Under the pieces are notes generated by a model. That model ran no database searches. It had not been told where the DNA came from and saw only the letters and a list, made by a program, of their open reading frames with translations. Below, piece after piece: positions 9,323 through 17,419 of a stretch of 64,000 nt of DNA. The translations under genes and the position numbers were made by a program. Each line of letters begins with the position of its first letter. The first letter of the stretch is position 1. The stretch spans positions 1-64,000 of the forward strand of contig JAAUTY010000016.1 in NCBI GenBank assembly GCA_012031265.1. Reading direction: 5' to 3'. Source of the DNA: Spirulinaceae cyanobacterium SM2_1_0. GTDB taxonomy: Bacteria > Cyanobacteriota > Cyanobacteriia > Cyanobacteriales > Spirulinaceae.

Positions 9323-9433
9323 TCAGTTGCTGCTATTCTGGCTCGCAGTTTGAATATAGAGAATCAGCAAAAAGACCGTGGGCACTAGGACAAATAGAAT
9401 ACTCGCCACGAAACCGAGATTATTGACTTCCAC
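9323..9433 (-). CDS. psbM: photosystem II reaction centre protein M
   Basis: 36 aa. The central stretch [17 protein letters not shown] matches PsbM almost residue for residue, after an N-terminal [14 protein letters not shown]. One TM helix. PsbM sits at the dimer interface of photosystem II in the thylakoid. The start is GTG at 9433 with GGAGG nine bases upstream. It lies 56 bp downstream of the ferredoxin gene on the same strand and may be co-transcribed. It is short enough to be missed by automatic calling. Confidence 0.93.
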   Translation of the reverse strand: MEVNNLGFVASILFVLVPTVFLLILYIQTASQNSSN

Positions 9434-9489
9434 AACGCTGCGCCTCCAACTGATCGCAGTGACAGCTCCAGCATATCACTGGCAGCTCC

Positions 9490-9792
9490 TTAACGCTGCG
9501 GCTTGGCGATGACACGCACCGGCCCATTCACCAGTGTCTGGCAGGCCAGACGGTAGCTTTCAGGGTACTTACGGAGCTTACGCTGCTCGGCTTCCGTGCG
9601 CGGGGAGAGGTTCTCCATGCCCGACTCGATTTCAACAATGCAGGTGCCACATTGCCCATAGCCGCCGCAATTCATCAACTTGCCCCTCAGGGTGTAGAGG
9701 TCAATGTTCTGTTGCACCGCCTTTTCGCGCAGGTTGGCACCATCCGCTGCGATAATCTCCTGCCCTTCCTTGACGAACGTGATGTTGGCCAT
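9490..9792 (-). CDS. 2Fe-2S ferredoxin (CX5CX2C type)
   Basis: 100 aa. The cluster ligands are visible as [10 protein letters not shown] plus a distal Cys in YRLACQTLV, giving C-X5-C-X2-C-Xn-C. This spacing is that of adrenodoxin/bacterial-type [2Fe-2S] ferredoxins, not the CX4CX2C of photosynthetic PetF. The end VRVIAKPQR is basic. It is likely a low-abundance specialised electron carrier. psbM follows it. ATG at 9792 is preceded by AGGAG. Confidence 0.93.
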   Translation of the reverse strand: MANITFVKEGQEIIAADGANLREKAVQQNIDLYTLRGKLMNCGGYGQCGTCIVEIESGMENLSPRTEAEQRKLRKYPESYRLACQTLVNGPVRVIAKPQR

Positions 9793-9923
9793 GTGCGCTC
9801 CTAATGAACGTTACTTCTCATCAAGAAATGCTAAAGGATCGAGCGCGATCGCGTCAGACTCGCGGTGCAGAGTTTTGTAGCCCGCGCGCAAACGGGTTGT
9901 CCAATGTCCAGCATTGCCCCGAT

Positions 9924-10601
9924 TCAGAACCGGAAGGTCAGAATGCTCTGCTCAAAATCGCGACGGCGCTGCTCAAATTCTTGCTTCGGCGTTGAGTAGC
10001 GCACCAACCAAAAGTTTTGCTCATTGGGGATCGCATAGAACAGTTGCACGATCTCGATATCGCCAACCTGAATATCGACTACCAGTCGCCCCACTTCATT
10101 GCCATTGATCACTTCGACGCCGGTTTGTTGCACCGCGTACCCCTCCAAATCCCGGAGCTGGTTCGCCAGCACGCCAATATACTCCTGCGCTGAGAGCGCT
10201 TTGGGGAGTTCCTGAGACGCGATATTCACATTCGTCACAAACCCGGCCGTCGCCTGCTGAGTATCAAACGCAATCAGCGAGATATTTTCCTTGCTCTCAC
10301 GCAGCGCTTCGCTGAGCTGTTCATATTCCGTCCCGGCCCCATCGAGACGATTGGCGATTGCTTCGATGTCAGCTTGAGGATTGCCACCCTCGTAGCCGGG
10401 CGGCAGCAAGAGGCTGACACCATTGCCCTTGACCTCGTGAAAATCAGGATTAAACGGTTGCGCGGCAGGAATGGATGCGGCGGGCTGAGGCTCCGGGGCC
10501 GCCTCCGTCGCTTGCTGCACTGACTTCGGCGCGCCACCACAGCTGACAATCGCGATCGCCAGCAGGAATCCGCCCAATTTTCCTTGATCAATACGAAGCA
10601 T
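9924..10601 (-). CDS. putative lipoprotein, unknown function
   Basis: 225 aa from ATG at 10601, with GGAAGAG just upstream; the open frame extends further but would run into sfsA. The N-terminus MLRIDQGKLGGFLLAIAIVSC has a short hydrophobic stretch and a lipobox-like IVSC, so the protein is probably lipidated and exported. A Pro/Ala/Gln linker follows, then a compact domain (FHEVKGNGVSLLLPPGYEGG...FWLVRYSTPKQEFEQRRRDFEQSI) resembling the PsbP/Mog1-like pattern of many cyanobacterial lipoproteins. The function is not recognisable. Confidence 0.75.
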   Translation of the reverse strand: MLRIDQGKLGGFLLAIAIVSCGGAPKSVQQATEAAPEPQPAASIPAAQPFNPDFHEVKGNGVSLLLPPGYEGGNPQADIEAIANRLDGAGTEYEQLSEALRESKENISLIAFDTQQATAGFVTNVNIASQELPKALSAQEYIGVLANQLRDLEGYAVQQTGVEVINGNEVGRLVVDIQVGDIEIVQLFYAIPNEQNFWLVRYSTPKQEFEQRRRDFEQSILTFRF

Positions 10602-10749
10602 ACTCTTCCGCACGTCCCTGACCAATGTAAAGAATCGTAACGCCAGAAATTTCAAGAGTTGAGTGTAGCATGGAAAAGCGGCATTTAGAGCCATCGCACT
10701 AAATAAATATTCAGCGATCCCCACCAGGTTTGCACGCGAAACGAGCCGA

Positions 10750-11487
10750 TTATCCCGCAGCCGGCTGCCAGGAGCAAAAGTCTGCCAAGCCGAGATAGCG
10801 CAGACCCGTTGACGTGACTTCAAAACGACAGGGCAATACTTGCACGCCGCTAGCCACTGCTGTCCGGAGTAGCTTACCGTAGGCAGGATCAGCGCGATCG
10901 CCCGGTGCAAACCTCAGACAGTCGCTGCGATTGATGAAATAAAGCATCACCGCCCGCGCCTCCGGCAACACCGCCATCAACTCACGCAGATGCTTCTGGC
11001 CGCGCGTCGTCACTGTATCTGGGAACAGCGCCATGCCGTCCTGCGCCCAAGTCGTGTTTTTGACTTCCAAAAAAAGTGGCGGTTCATCGCCCACTCCCGC
11101 CAGCCAAAAATCCACGCGGCTACGGTTATCAATGCCAAAACGGACTTCTGGGCGCACCTCGCCATAGTCGAGCGGCAGCGATCGCGTCGCCAGCATCTGC
11201 TTAACCACCCGATTCGGCAGGCTGGTGTTGATCCCCACCCAGGTTGGCGGCCCGTCATTGACCTGGATCGTCTCCAGGGTGTAAGCCAGCTTCCGCTTGG
11301 GGTTGTCACTGCGGGACACCTGCACCCAACTGCCAGGGGTACAAACCCCTGTCATCGGGCCGGTGTTGGCACAATGCGCGGTGATCACCTCGCCGGACGC
11401 CAGCTCAATATCGGCAAAGAAACGCTTGTAGCGCCGGAGCAAGACCCCTGTGGTCAGCGGCGGGAAAGGGTAAACGAAGTCAGCCAT
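10750..11487 (-). CDS. sfsA: SfsA family DNA-binding protein / nuclease
   Basis: 245 aa from ATG at 11487 (MADFVYPFPPL), matching the usual length of about 235. Signature segments are GVLLRRYKRFFADIEL, HCANTGPMTGVCTPGS, NTSLPNRVVKQML, FLEVKNTTWAQDGMALFPDTVT and GQKHLRELM. The acidic DFWL/EVKN pair fits the PD-(D/E)XK-like core proposed for the family. SfsA was named as a sugar fermentation stimulation protein; its actual role is still unclear. It is a single gene, 149 bp from the lipoprotein on the same strand. Confidence 0.95.
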   Translation of the reverse strand: MADFVYPFPPLTTGVLLRRYKRFFADIELASGEVITAHCANTGPMTGVCTPGSWVQVSRSDNPKRKLAYTLETIQVNDGPPTWVGINTSLPNRVVKQMLATRSLPLDYGEVRPEVRFGIDNRSRVDFWLAGVGDEPPLFLEVKNTTWAQDGMALFPDTVTTRGQKHLRELMAVLPEARAVMLYFINRSDCLRFAPGDRADPAYGKLLRTAVASGVQVLPCRFEVTSTGLRYLGLADFCSWQPAAG

Positions 11488-11668
11488 GCACAGCAGCCTG
11501 CTCATTGGGTGCGAGCAGTGTAGCAAGCGATCGCCCGCCAATTCGTAAATTTTCGCGTGCTTGCCTCGGGCAATCAGCGGCCGGCTCTAAGAAGCATGGT
11601 TTAATCAGGACAGGAATTTTGTCCCCTCACCCTTCCAGCCCATTTCTGGCTGGTCATCAATACGGTCT

Positions 11669-12409
11669 ATGGAGAAACTCATTCGTGGGCTGCGTCAGTT
11701 CCAAACTGAGTATTTCAGCACCCACCAAGACTTATTTGCTCACCTGGCTCAAGGGCAGCATCCGCGTGTTCTCTTCATCACCTGCTCAGACTCGCGCGTC
11801 GATCCCAACCTGATCCTGAACGCCGAAGTCGGCGAACTCTTCGTGATTCGCAACGCTGGCAATATGATTCCACCCTACGGAGCCACCAACGGCGGCGAAG
11901 GCGCGGCGATGGAATACGCCCTGCAAGCCCTCGACATCGAACAAATCATCATCTGCGGTCACTCCCACTGCGGCGCGATGAAGGGCTTGCTGAAACTCAA
12001 AGAACTCGAAGACAAGATGCCGCTCGTGTGCGAGTGGCTGCACCAAGCCGAGGCGACGCGCCGTCTGGTGCTAGAGAATTACAGCGATCTTCAGGGTCAA
12101 GATCTGCTGAATGTCACGATCGCCGAGAACGTGCTGACCCAGATTGACAACCTCCGCACCTACCCGGTCGTCCACTCGAAACTGCGCCAAGGTCGTCTCT
12201 CAGTTCACGCCTGGGTCTACCATATCGAGAGCGGGTCTGTCTACGCCTATGACGCAGTTCGTCATGCTTATGTCGCCCCCAACAGCCCGCTCGAACCGCA
12301 CGATCCGGAAGAACTCTTGCAGCCCGATGACCACCCGCCGCGCTGGCTCTCGCCCGAACAAGCCCAGCGGATCTATCGTGGCACGGTCTCAACAGCAGTA
12401 CCGCATTAA
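11669..12409 (+). CDS. ccaA: beta-class carbonic anhydrase, carboxysomal type
   Basis: 246 aa. The zinc site is complete: CSDSR (Cys about 39) and HSHCGA (His about 98, Cys about 101), with the Asp-Arg dyad in SDSRVDP. GELFVIRNAGNMIPPYG and GGEGAAMEYALQALDIEQIIICGHS are typical of the cyanobacterial IcfA/CcaA branch, which dehydrates bicarbonate inside carboxysomes. The C-terminal extension (DPEELLQPDDHPPRWLSPEQAQRIYRG) is the short tail that in this branch mediates recruitment. It is monocistronic, with convergent hypE only 24 bp away. Confidence 0.93.
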   Translation: MEKLIRGLRQFQTEYFSTHQDLFAHLAQGQHPRVLFITCSDSRVDPNLILNAEVGELFVIRNAGNMIPPYGATNGGEGAAMEYALQALDIEQIIICGHSHCGAMKGLLKLKELEDKMPLVCEWLHQAEATRRLVLENYSDLQGQDLLNVTIAENVLTQIDNLRTYPVVHSKLRQGRLSVHAWVYHIESGSVYAYDAVRHAYVAPNSPLEPHDPEELLQPDDHPPRWLSPEQAQRIYRGTVSTAVPH

Positions 12410-12433
12410 CAGCAAGCAGATCGCCCGCCCCGA

Positions 12434-13476
12434 CTAGCAGATCCGGGGTAATTGCTCGCCACTGAGCCAATCCAGCACCCGCTCAGTGCCGATGTGGCTG
12501 CGGAGCGTGACGCGCCCCGAATGCGGCTCGCGCAGCGCGTTAACCTGTCCAATTGCAATGGCTTGGGGATCATAGGTTCGCAAAATGGCAAGTGCTTGGG
12601 TGGCGTCAGCAGGAGCGACAAAAGCAATGAAACGCCCCTCATTGGCGACATAGAGCGGGTCAAAGCCGAGGATTTCGCACGCACCCTGGACATCCTCGCG
12701 CACTGGAATCAGCGTCTCATCGATGGCGATCGCCAACTTGGCACTCGCCGCAATTTCATTGAGCGCACTCGCCAGCCCCCCACGGGTCAGGTCGCGCAGA
12801 CAACGGACTTGCAACCCAGCCCGCAGCAGCGCCAGCACGGGGTCAACCACAGGTGCCGAATCACTCTCGATCGTGGTTTCAAACTCCAACCCCTCACGCA
12901 CCGCCATAATCGCGATCCCATGGCGACCCAGATCACCACTCAGGAGCAGCACGTCATCGGACCGAATCGCGGTTGGGCCGATCGCTAAATCATGCTCCAG
13001 CACGCCCACCCCGGTTGTATTGATAAAAATGCCATCACCCTTCCCCCGATCAACCACCTTGGTATCGCCGGTGACGATCTGTACCCCCGCCTGCTCTGCC
13101 GCCCGTTGCATCGATTGGACAATCTGCCAGAGTGTTGCCATCGGCAGTCCTTCTTCCAAAATAAAGCCGACACTCAGGTAGAGCGGTCGCGCCCCTCCCA
13201 TCGCCAAGTCATTGACCGTGCCATGAACTGCGAGTGAGCCAATATTGCCGCCAGGAAAAAACAGTGGCTGCACCACGTAGGAGTCGGTCGTCAGCGCCAC
13301 GCGCCCTGGTGGCAAGCGAAAACGGTGGCATCATGCTGCGGGGTTTGCGCGGCAAAGGTGGGGGCAAAGACTTGCTCAATCAACTGGTGCATGAGCTTGC
13401 CCCCGCCGCCGTGAGCAAGAAGCACAGTTGGGTAGCGGTCGAGGGGCAACGGGCAGGTCAATTGGAAGTCAGTCAT
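12434..13476 (-). CDS. hypE: hydrogenase maturation protein HypE, frameshifted
   Basis: HypE dehydrates the carbamoyl group passed from HypF to make the cyanide ligands of NiFe hydrogenases. The N-terminus ([12 protein letters not shown]...[18 protein letters not shown] 13476) and the rest ([20 protein letters not shown]...[20 protein letters not shown] to the C-terminus ...PRIC) are in different frames. The break is at the AAAA run 13319-13322 (plus strand). One extra base there restores [19 protein letters not shown], exactly the family pattern. The C-terminal PRIC keeps the essential terminal Cys. Either a sequencing error or a true frameshift; every other hyp gene here is intact. It diverges from the hyp operon on the plus strand. 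Confidence 0.9.
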
Positions 13477-13486
13477 GGCAAGCGGA

Positions 13487-13588
13487 TCAGGCGGTAGACA
13501 GGCGAGCAACTTTAAAATTGTAGAGTTCCTCGGCCAGTTGTTGTAGAGTTAAGAATTCGTTTAATTTCGCCACGACACGGGGAGTCAT
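13487..13588 (-). CDS. small ORF immediately upstream of hypE
   Basis: 33 codons from ATG 13588 to a TGA 10 bp before the hypE start: [20 protein letters not shown] and [14 protein letters not shown]. The same frame stays open further upstream (ITPYRIPISIIE...) to about 13640, where a TAG closes it and no standard start is seen. Composition and length of the open frame look coding rather than random. I do not recognise it. It could be a hyp-associated small protein or the tail of a truncated gene. Confidence 0.35.
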   Translation of the reverse strand: MTPRVVAKLNEFLTLQQLAEELYNFKVARLSTA

Positions 13589-13695
13589 CTCGATAATGGA
13601 GATGGGGATGCGATAGGGTGTGATCGCGGACTCAATTGGTGATCGCCCCTAGCGAACCCAGCCGTAGCCAACACTGTTCAGAACGGCAAAGCAGG

Positions 13696-13968
13696 ATGAT
13701 TAAAGAAAATCTTTTTCTCTGTATGGGCTCCGCCTGCCATCAACTCGGTGTCTATGAAGTGCTACCCAAACTACAGAGTTTGATTCGTGATTGTGAGCTG
13801 GAAGACACAATTGAGCTAAAAGGTTCGTTTTGTCTAGAAACTTGCAGCCACGGTATTGTGATGAAGTTCCACGATACATTTGTGACAAACGTTAGCGCGC
13901 AGAACGTTGAGGCGAAATTTCGGCAGGAAATATTGCCCGCGATTCAGAACTCCAGGGCAAAAGTATGA
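13696..13968 (+). CDS. thioredoxin-like [2Fe-2S] ferredoxin (NuoE/HoxE/HndA-like)
   Basis: 90 aa from ATG 13696 (MIKENLFLCMGSACHQLG); the longer frame to 13636 has no family support. The four Cys ligands follow the thioredoxin-like 2Fe-2S pattern: C-X4-C (LCMGSACHQ) and C-X3-C (GSFCLETCSHG). In NuoE/HoxE and the HndA subunit of NADP-reducing hydrogenases this domain relays electrons. Here it is a free-standing unit, overlapping the PAS gene by 4 bp (ATGA), and is the first gene of the rightward hydrogenase-maturation operon. Likely a redox input to the following PAS/SpoIIE pair (inference). Confidence 0.85.
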   Translation: MIKENLFLCMGSACHQLGVYEVLPKLQSLIRDCELEDTIELKGSFCLETCSHGIVMKFHDTFVTNVSAQNVEAKFRQEILPAIQNSRAKV

Positions 13969-14477
13969 CGGATGATACAGAATGTAAATCACTTTGGCAA
14001 TTACTTTGGGAGCATGATCCAAATGGTCTGATTGTGGTTGATGCGGATATGTACATCAAGCTTGCTAATCCAGCCTTTTGTCAATTATTCCAGGTCGAGG
14101 CTGATGCCGTGGTTGAGCAGCCGATCAGCACAATTCTGGACAATGTAGAGGACTTCAAAAACGTCTGGCAAACGGGCAAGGTATTGCGTGATCGCTTCTA
14201 CGAACATCCTGATCGTCAACTGTATGTCAGTCAGATTCTGTTTCCGATTGAGGAAGAGAGTGTCGTGGTCTGTATTGCCATTGACGTTAGCCATGACATT
14301 GAGCGCCGCCGCGAGCTAAAGCGACTCAAGCAAGAAACGGTTCGTCAAGTCAATGAGGTCGTCGATAATCAAATGAAAGCAGTTCAGGAAATTGCTGGGC
14401 TGCTGGGTGAAACTACCGCAGAAACCAAAATCAGCTTGCTCAAAATTATTCAGGCTATTGAGCAAGAAGGTGTTTAA
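13965..14477 (+). CDS. single-PAS-domain signalling protein
   Basis: 170 aa, starting at the ATGA overlap with the ferredoxin gene. An N-terminal PAS domain (about 10-120: LWEHDPNGLIVVDADMYIKL, NPAFCQLFQVEADAVV, PIEEESVVVCIAIDVSHDIE) is followed by a helical tail (RRRELKRLKQETVRQVNEVV...). There is no kinase or output domain. Products of this shape occur beside SpoIIE-type phosphatases and thioredoxin-like ferredoxins near hydrogenase genes in anaerobic Firmicutes. Probably a sensory adaptor for the downstream phosphatase; ligand unknown. Confidence 0.8.
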   Translation: MTDDTECKSLWQLLWEHDPNGLIVVDADMYIKLANPAFCQLFQVEADAVVEQPISTILDNVEDFKNVWQTGKVLRDRFYEHPDRQLYVSQILFPIEEESVVVCIAIDVSHDIERRRELKRLKQETVRQVNEVVDNQMKAVQEIAGLLGETTAETKISLLKIIQAIEQEGV

Positions 14478-14507
14478 CGTTGTTCTTTTATCTTATTAGC
14501 GATCGCT

Positions 14508-15674
14508 ATGCCGGTTAGCAATTTTCTGGACATCTGCGAGCTGAGCCTGAATAAAAAAGGCGAGGAGCTATGCGGGGATAAGGTTAAGTACATCAAGACA
14601 GATAAGTATGCCACGATTGTCTTATCAGATGGCCTTGGCAGCGGGGTCAAAGCGAATATTCTAGCCACTTTGACCACCGAAATTCTGATTAGAATGCTCA
14701 GGGCGGAGCTACCGCTCGAGGAGGTTCTAAAGACAATCATTGCAACATTGCCAATCTGCCAAGTTCGGAAGATTGCCTACTCTACTTTCAGCATCATCCA
14801 GGTCAACTGTGAGACTAATCACTTCCGAACCATCAACTTTGACAATCCGCCGCTCTTCTATTTTCATCATGGTCATGTGATTCGGTTTGAAACCCATACC
14901 GAGAAAATTCTTGACCGCAACATCCACATTGCTGAGGGGCAACTCGAGCGCGGCGACTTCCTTGGTGCCGTGAGTGATGGCGTTCTCTATGCTGGTATGG
15001 GTGTCGCCCTCAATTTTGGTTGGGGTTGGGACAACATTGCCCATTATATTGAAGAAATTTGGGAGCATAAGTCCCACACTGCGCGCGCGATTGTTCAAGA
15101 AGTCATTCACAAGACCTATACCCTCTACCAAGGTGAAGTTGGTGACGATGCCACCTTTGTTGGCATCTACGTCCGCCCTCGCAAACCCTTGATGATCTTC
15201 ACGGGGCCGCCGTTGGATGAGCACCGCGATCACGAGTACATTGAACGCTTACTCAGTTTCGATGGTCGTAAGGCAATTTGCGGCGGTACGACCGGCAATA
15301 TTGTTGCCAAGTACCTGAATGAACGAGTCGAAATGGACTTGGCGACTATGCGTAAAGACCTCCCCCCGATCGGACACTTAAGCGCTGTGGATTTAGTAAC
15401 AGAAGGCATCTTAACGATCTCGAAAGCGACTGAATATATTCGTAACTGCAATGGCGATGTCTCCCGTCTACAATTTGATAACAACGGAGCTTATCTTCTG
15501 GCGCGCGAAATCCTCGAAGCGGACTCAACCCTATTCCTAGTCGGTCAACAGATCAACGAGTTCTACCAAAACCCGCTGCTGCCGAAAAATATTTCGATCC
15601 GGCGCAGCCTTATTGAAGAACTGGTTCAGTTTCTGCGCGATCGCCAAAAAGAAGTCACGATTGAATATTGCTGA
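14508..15674 (+). CDS. SpoIIE-family PP2C-type phosphatase with C-terminal domain
   Basis: 388 aa. Residues about 1-230 form a PPM/SpoIIE phosphatase: GDKVKYIKTDKYATIVLSDG carries the first metal-binding Asp, then GLGSGVKANILATL, GDFLGAVSDGVLYAG (second Asp) and GEVGDDATFVGIYV (third). The C-terminal 150 residues (PLMIFTGPPLDEHRDHEYIE, KAICGGTTGNIVAKYL) are the segment found in hydrogenase-linked SpoIIE proteins. It is 30 bp downstream of the PAS gene and 11 bp upstream of the hydrogenase protease. Predicted to dephosphorylate a Ser/Thr target that gates hydrogenase expression or assembly; the target is unknown. Confidence 0.88.
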   Translation: MPVSNFLDICELSLNKKGEELCGDKVKYIKTDKYATIVLSDGLGSGVKANILATLTTEILIRMLRAELPLEEVLKTIIATLPICQVRKIAYSTFSIIQVNCETNHFRTINFDNPPLFYFHHGHVIRFETHTEKILDRNIHIAEGQLERGDFLGAVSDGVLYAGMGVALNFGWGWDNIAHYIEEIWEHKSHTARAIVQEVIHKTYTLYQGEVGDDATFVGIYVRPRKPLMIFTGPPLDEHRDHEYIERLLSFDGRKAICGGTTGNIVAKYLNERVEMDLATMRKDLPPIGHLSAVDLVTEGILTISKATEYIRNCNGDVSRLQFDNNGAYLLAREILEADSTLFLVGQQINEFYQNPLLPKNISIRRSLIEELVQFLRDRQKEVTIEYC

Positions 15675-15685
15675 ACATTTCTATT

Positions 15686-16141
15686 ATGAAAACCTTGGTG
15701 CTTGGTTATGGCAATACACTGCGCAGCGACGATGGGGCTGGCTACCGTCTGGCTGAGATCGTGGAAGCTTGGCAGCTTCCAGATGTCGAAGCTTGGGCAA
15801 CGAATCAGCTCCTGCCAGAGATGGCAGCCACACTGGTGGCATTTGATTTAGTCATTTTTGTTGATGCCACTGCCTTTCCCGATGAGACGGTAGAACTGAC
15901 GTGCCGCCCGCTAACTGCCGAGATCCAAACCCTCCGCACCCACTACCTCGAACCGGCTACCCTACTGGCATTGGCACAACAGCTTTATGCTCGCCAGCCC
16001 CAAGCCTATTGGCTTCTGATCTCTGCCGAAAATTTTGCGTTTGGTGAGCAATTTTCGGCTCGCACGCAAGCGGGAATTGGGCGCGCCCTTGAAAAGATTG
16101 TTGAATTGGCAGGACTGGTGCCTGAATTGGTTCATGCATGA
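15686..16141 (+). CDS. hydrogenase maturation endopeptidase (HoxW-like)
   Basis: 151 aa from ATG 15686. The N-terminus MKTLVLGYGNTLRSDDGAGY is the HybD/HoxW family signature, with the nickel-ligand Asp in RSDDG; a second acidic ligand lies in VIFVDATAF and a His near TLRTHYLEP. The enzyme clips the C-terminal peptide of the large subunit after nickel insertion. NQLLPEMAATLVAFD resembles proteases of group 3 (bidirectional or cofactor-coupled) hydrogenases more than HupW. It overlaps hypA by 8 bp (ATGCATGA). Confidence 0.88.
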   Translation: MKTLVLGYGNTLRSDDGAGYRLAEIVEAWQLPDVEAWATNQLLPEMAATLVAFDLVIFVDATAFPDETVELTCRPLTAEIQTLRTHYLEPATLLALAQQLYARQPQAYWLLISAENFAFGEQFSARTQAGIGRALEKIVELAGLVPELVHA

Positions 16142-16475
16142 AGTGAGCTTGATGGCACAAACTTTGGAGTTGGCGATCGCCCAAGTCCATACTCAACAAG
16201 CCAATCGCATTCACCGCCTCAAAATGCGGATTGGCGAACTATCTGGTGTGGTTCCGGAAGCCCTCGCCTTTGCATTTGAGGTTGCGATCCCGGGCACTCT
16301 GGCGGCGGGTGCAGTGCTCGAATTAGAAACGGTGCCCGCTCGTTGCCACTGCCGCGCCTGTGAGCGCGATTTTCAACCGACCGACTGGTTCTACGAATGT
16401 CCGCATTGCGGTCAGCTCAGTAGTCAAATTCTCGCTGGCAAAGAAATCGAATTAACATCTCTAGAGGTCTCCTAA
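16134..16475 (+). CDS. hypA: hydrogenase nickel incorporation protein HypA
   Basis: 113 aa from ATG 16134, the canonical MHEVSLM start whose first His and the following Glu help bind nickel. The zinc site is two CXXC pairs, CHCRAC and CPHC. Family segments are [23 protein letters not shown] and IEL near the C-terminus. HypA delivers nickel with HypB to the hydrogenase large subunit. Overlaps the protease gene by 8 bp; hypB begins 2 bp after its stop. Confidence 0.96.
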   Translation: MHEVSLMAQTLELAIAQVHTQQANRIHRLKMRIGELSGVVPEALAFAFEVAIPGTLAAGAVLELETVPARCHCRACERDFQPTDWFYECPHCGQLSSQILAGKEIELTSLEVS

Positions 16476-16477
16476 TC

Positions 16478-17344
16478 ATGTGTGGAACTTGTGGCTGTGC
16501 AACCCGCGACGACATCAAAATCGCCAGCAGTACCGGACACCAGCAGCAGCATCATCCTGGCGATGAACCTCATCATCACCACGACCATGATAGCGATGGA
16601 CATCATCATCATCACCACGACCATGATGGCGATGGACATCATCATCACCACCATCAACCGATCACCAAAACACGCGAAATCGCCATTGGTCAAGCCGTTT
16701 TGGCTCAAAACGAGCAGTTGGCCGCCCGCAATCGGGACTATTTCCAGGCTCAGAACCTTTTGGTGCTGAATGTCATGTCCTCGCCGGGATCGGGGAAAAC
16801 GACCTGGATTGAGCGGACGCTGACTGATCTGCGCGATCGCCTCTCTGCTGGAGTCGTCGTCGGTGATCTGGCCACTGACAATGATGCTCAACGCCTGCGC
16901 CGCAGTGGTGCGCCCGTCGCCCAAATTACGACCGGCACCCTCTGTCATTTGGAAGCCGATTTAGTCCTCGCGGCGGCTCAACACCTCCCACTTGAGCAGC
17001 TCGATTTGCTGGTCGTTGAAAATGTTGGCAATCTTGTCTGTCCCGCTGCCTATGACCTTGGTGAAAGTTTGCGCGTCGTCCTGCTTTCCACGACCGAAGG
17101 CGAAGACAAACCACTCAAGTATCCGACTGCTTTTAAATCGGCGGATGTGGTGATTCTCAACAAAATCGACATTGCCGATGTGGTGGGATGCGATCGCGAG
17201 CTGGCTGTGAACAATATTCGCCAAATCGCCCCGCAGGCCCAACTCTTTGAACTCTCTGCTCGCTCTGGAGAAGGTCTAGATGCTTGGTATCAATTTCTCG
17301 GTGACAAAGTGAGGGAGCTGGTCACAGCGAAGGTACTTGCCTAA
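16478..17344 (+). CDS. hypB: hydrogenase nickel incorporation GTPase HypB
   Basis: 288 aa. The N-terminus MCGTCGC is the high-affinity Ni-binding motif. Residues about 25-60 form a very His/Asp-rich nickel-storage segment of repeated HHHHDHD and [12 protein letters not shown] blocks, encoded by an imperfect 36-42 bp direct repeat. The GTPase core follows: P-loop [22 protein letters not shown], a metal-binding Cys/His in [12 protein letters not shown], and NKID. HypB uses GTP hydrolysis to hand nickel from or to HypA. It starts 2 bp after hypA, so translation is coupled. Confidence 0.97.
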   Translation: MCGTCGCATRDDIKIASSTGHQQQHHPGDEPHHHHDHDSDGHHHHHHDHDGDGHHHHHHQPITKTREIAIGQAVLAQNEQLAARNRDYFQAQNLLVLNVMSSPGSGKTTWIERTLTDLRDRLSAGVVVGDLATDNDAQRLRRSGAPVAQITTGTLCHLEADLVLAAAQHLPLEQLDLLVVENVGNLVCPAAYDLGESLRVVLLSTTEGEDKPLKYPTAFKSADVVILNKIDIADVVGCDRELAVNNIRQIAPQAQLFELSARSGEGLDAWYQFLGDKVRELVTAKVLA

Positions 17345-17419
17345 AGCCGCCATCATTCTCAGTTGCGGCGTGATTCTTTACCTTGTGCCAGCCCACTCTA
17401 GCCGTAACAATTGACCTTG

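Noticed and set aside
9111-9353. 80-codon rightward frame between the stress protein and psbM
   Set aside because: Overlaps psbM on the other strand, begins inside the stress-protein gene, and has no protein-like composition.
10602-10910. N-terminal extension of the lipoprotein frame
   Set aside because: It overlaps sfsA, lacks a signal peptide at its start, and a good ribosome-binding site and lipobox support ATG 10601.
13296-13330. Programmed frameshift in hypE
   Set aside because: The site is only four identical bases, has no slippery heptamer or pause structure that I can see, and similar one-base losses occur in five other genes of the window.
16563-16665. Short direct repeats considered as a CRISPR array
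   Set aside because: They are in-frame histidine codons of hypB, with no spacers; I see no CRISPR array anywhere in the window.
16472-16948. 158-codon leftward frame with Met/Val repeats opposite hypB
   Set aside because: The [14 protein letters not shown] pattern is simply the complement of the hypB histidine repeat; not a membrane protein.
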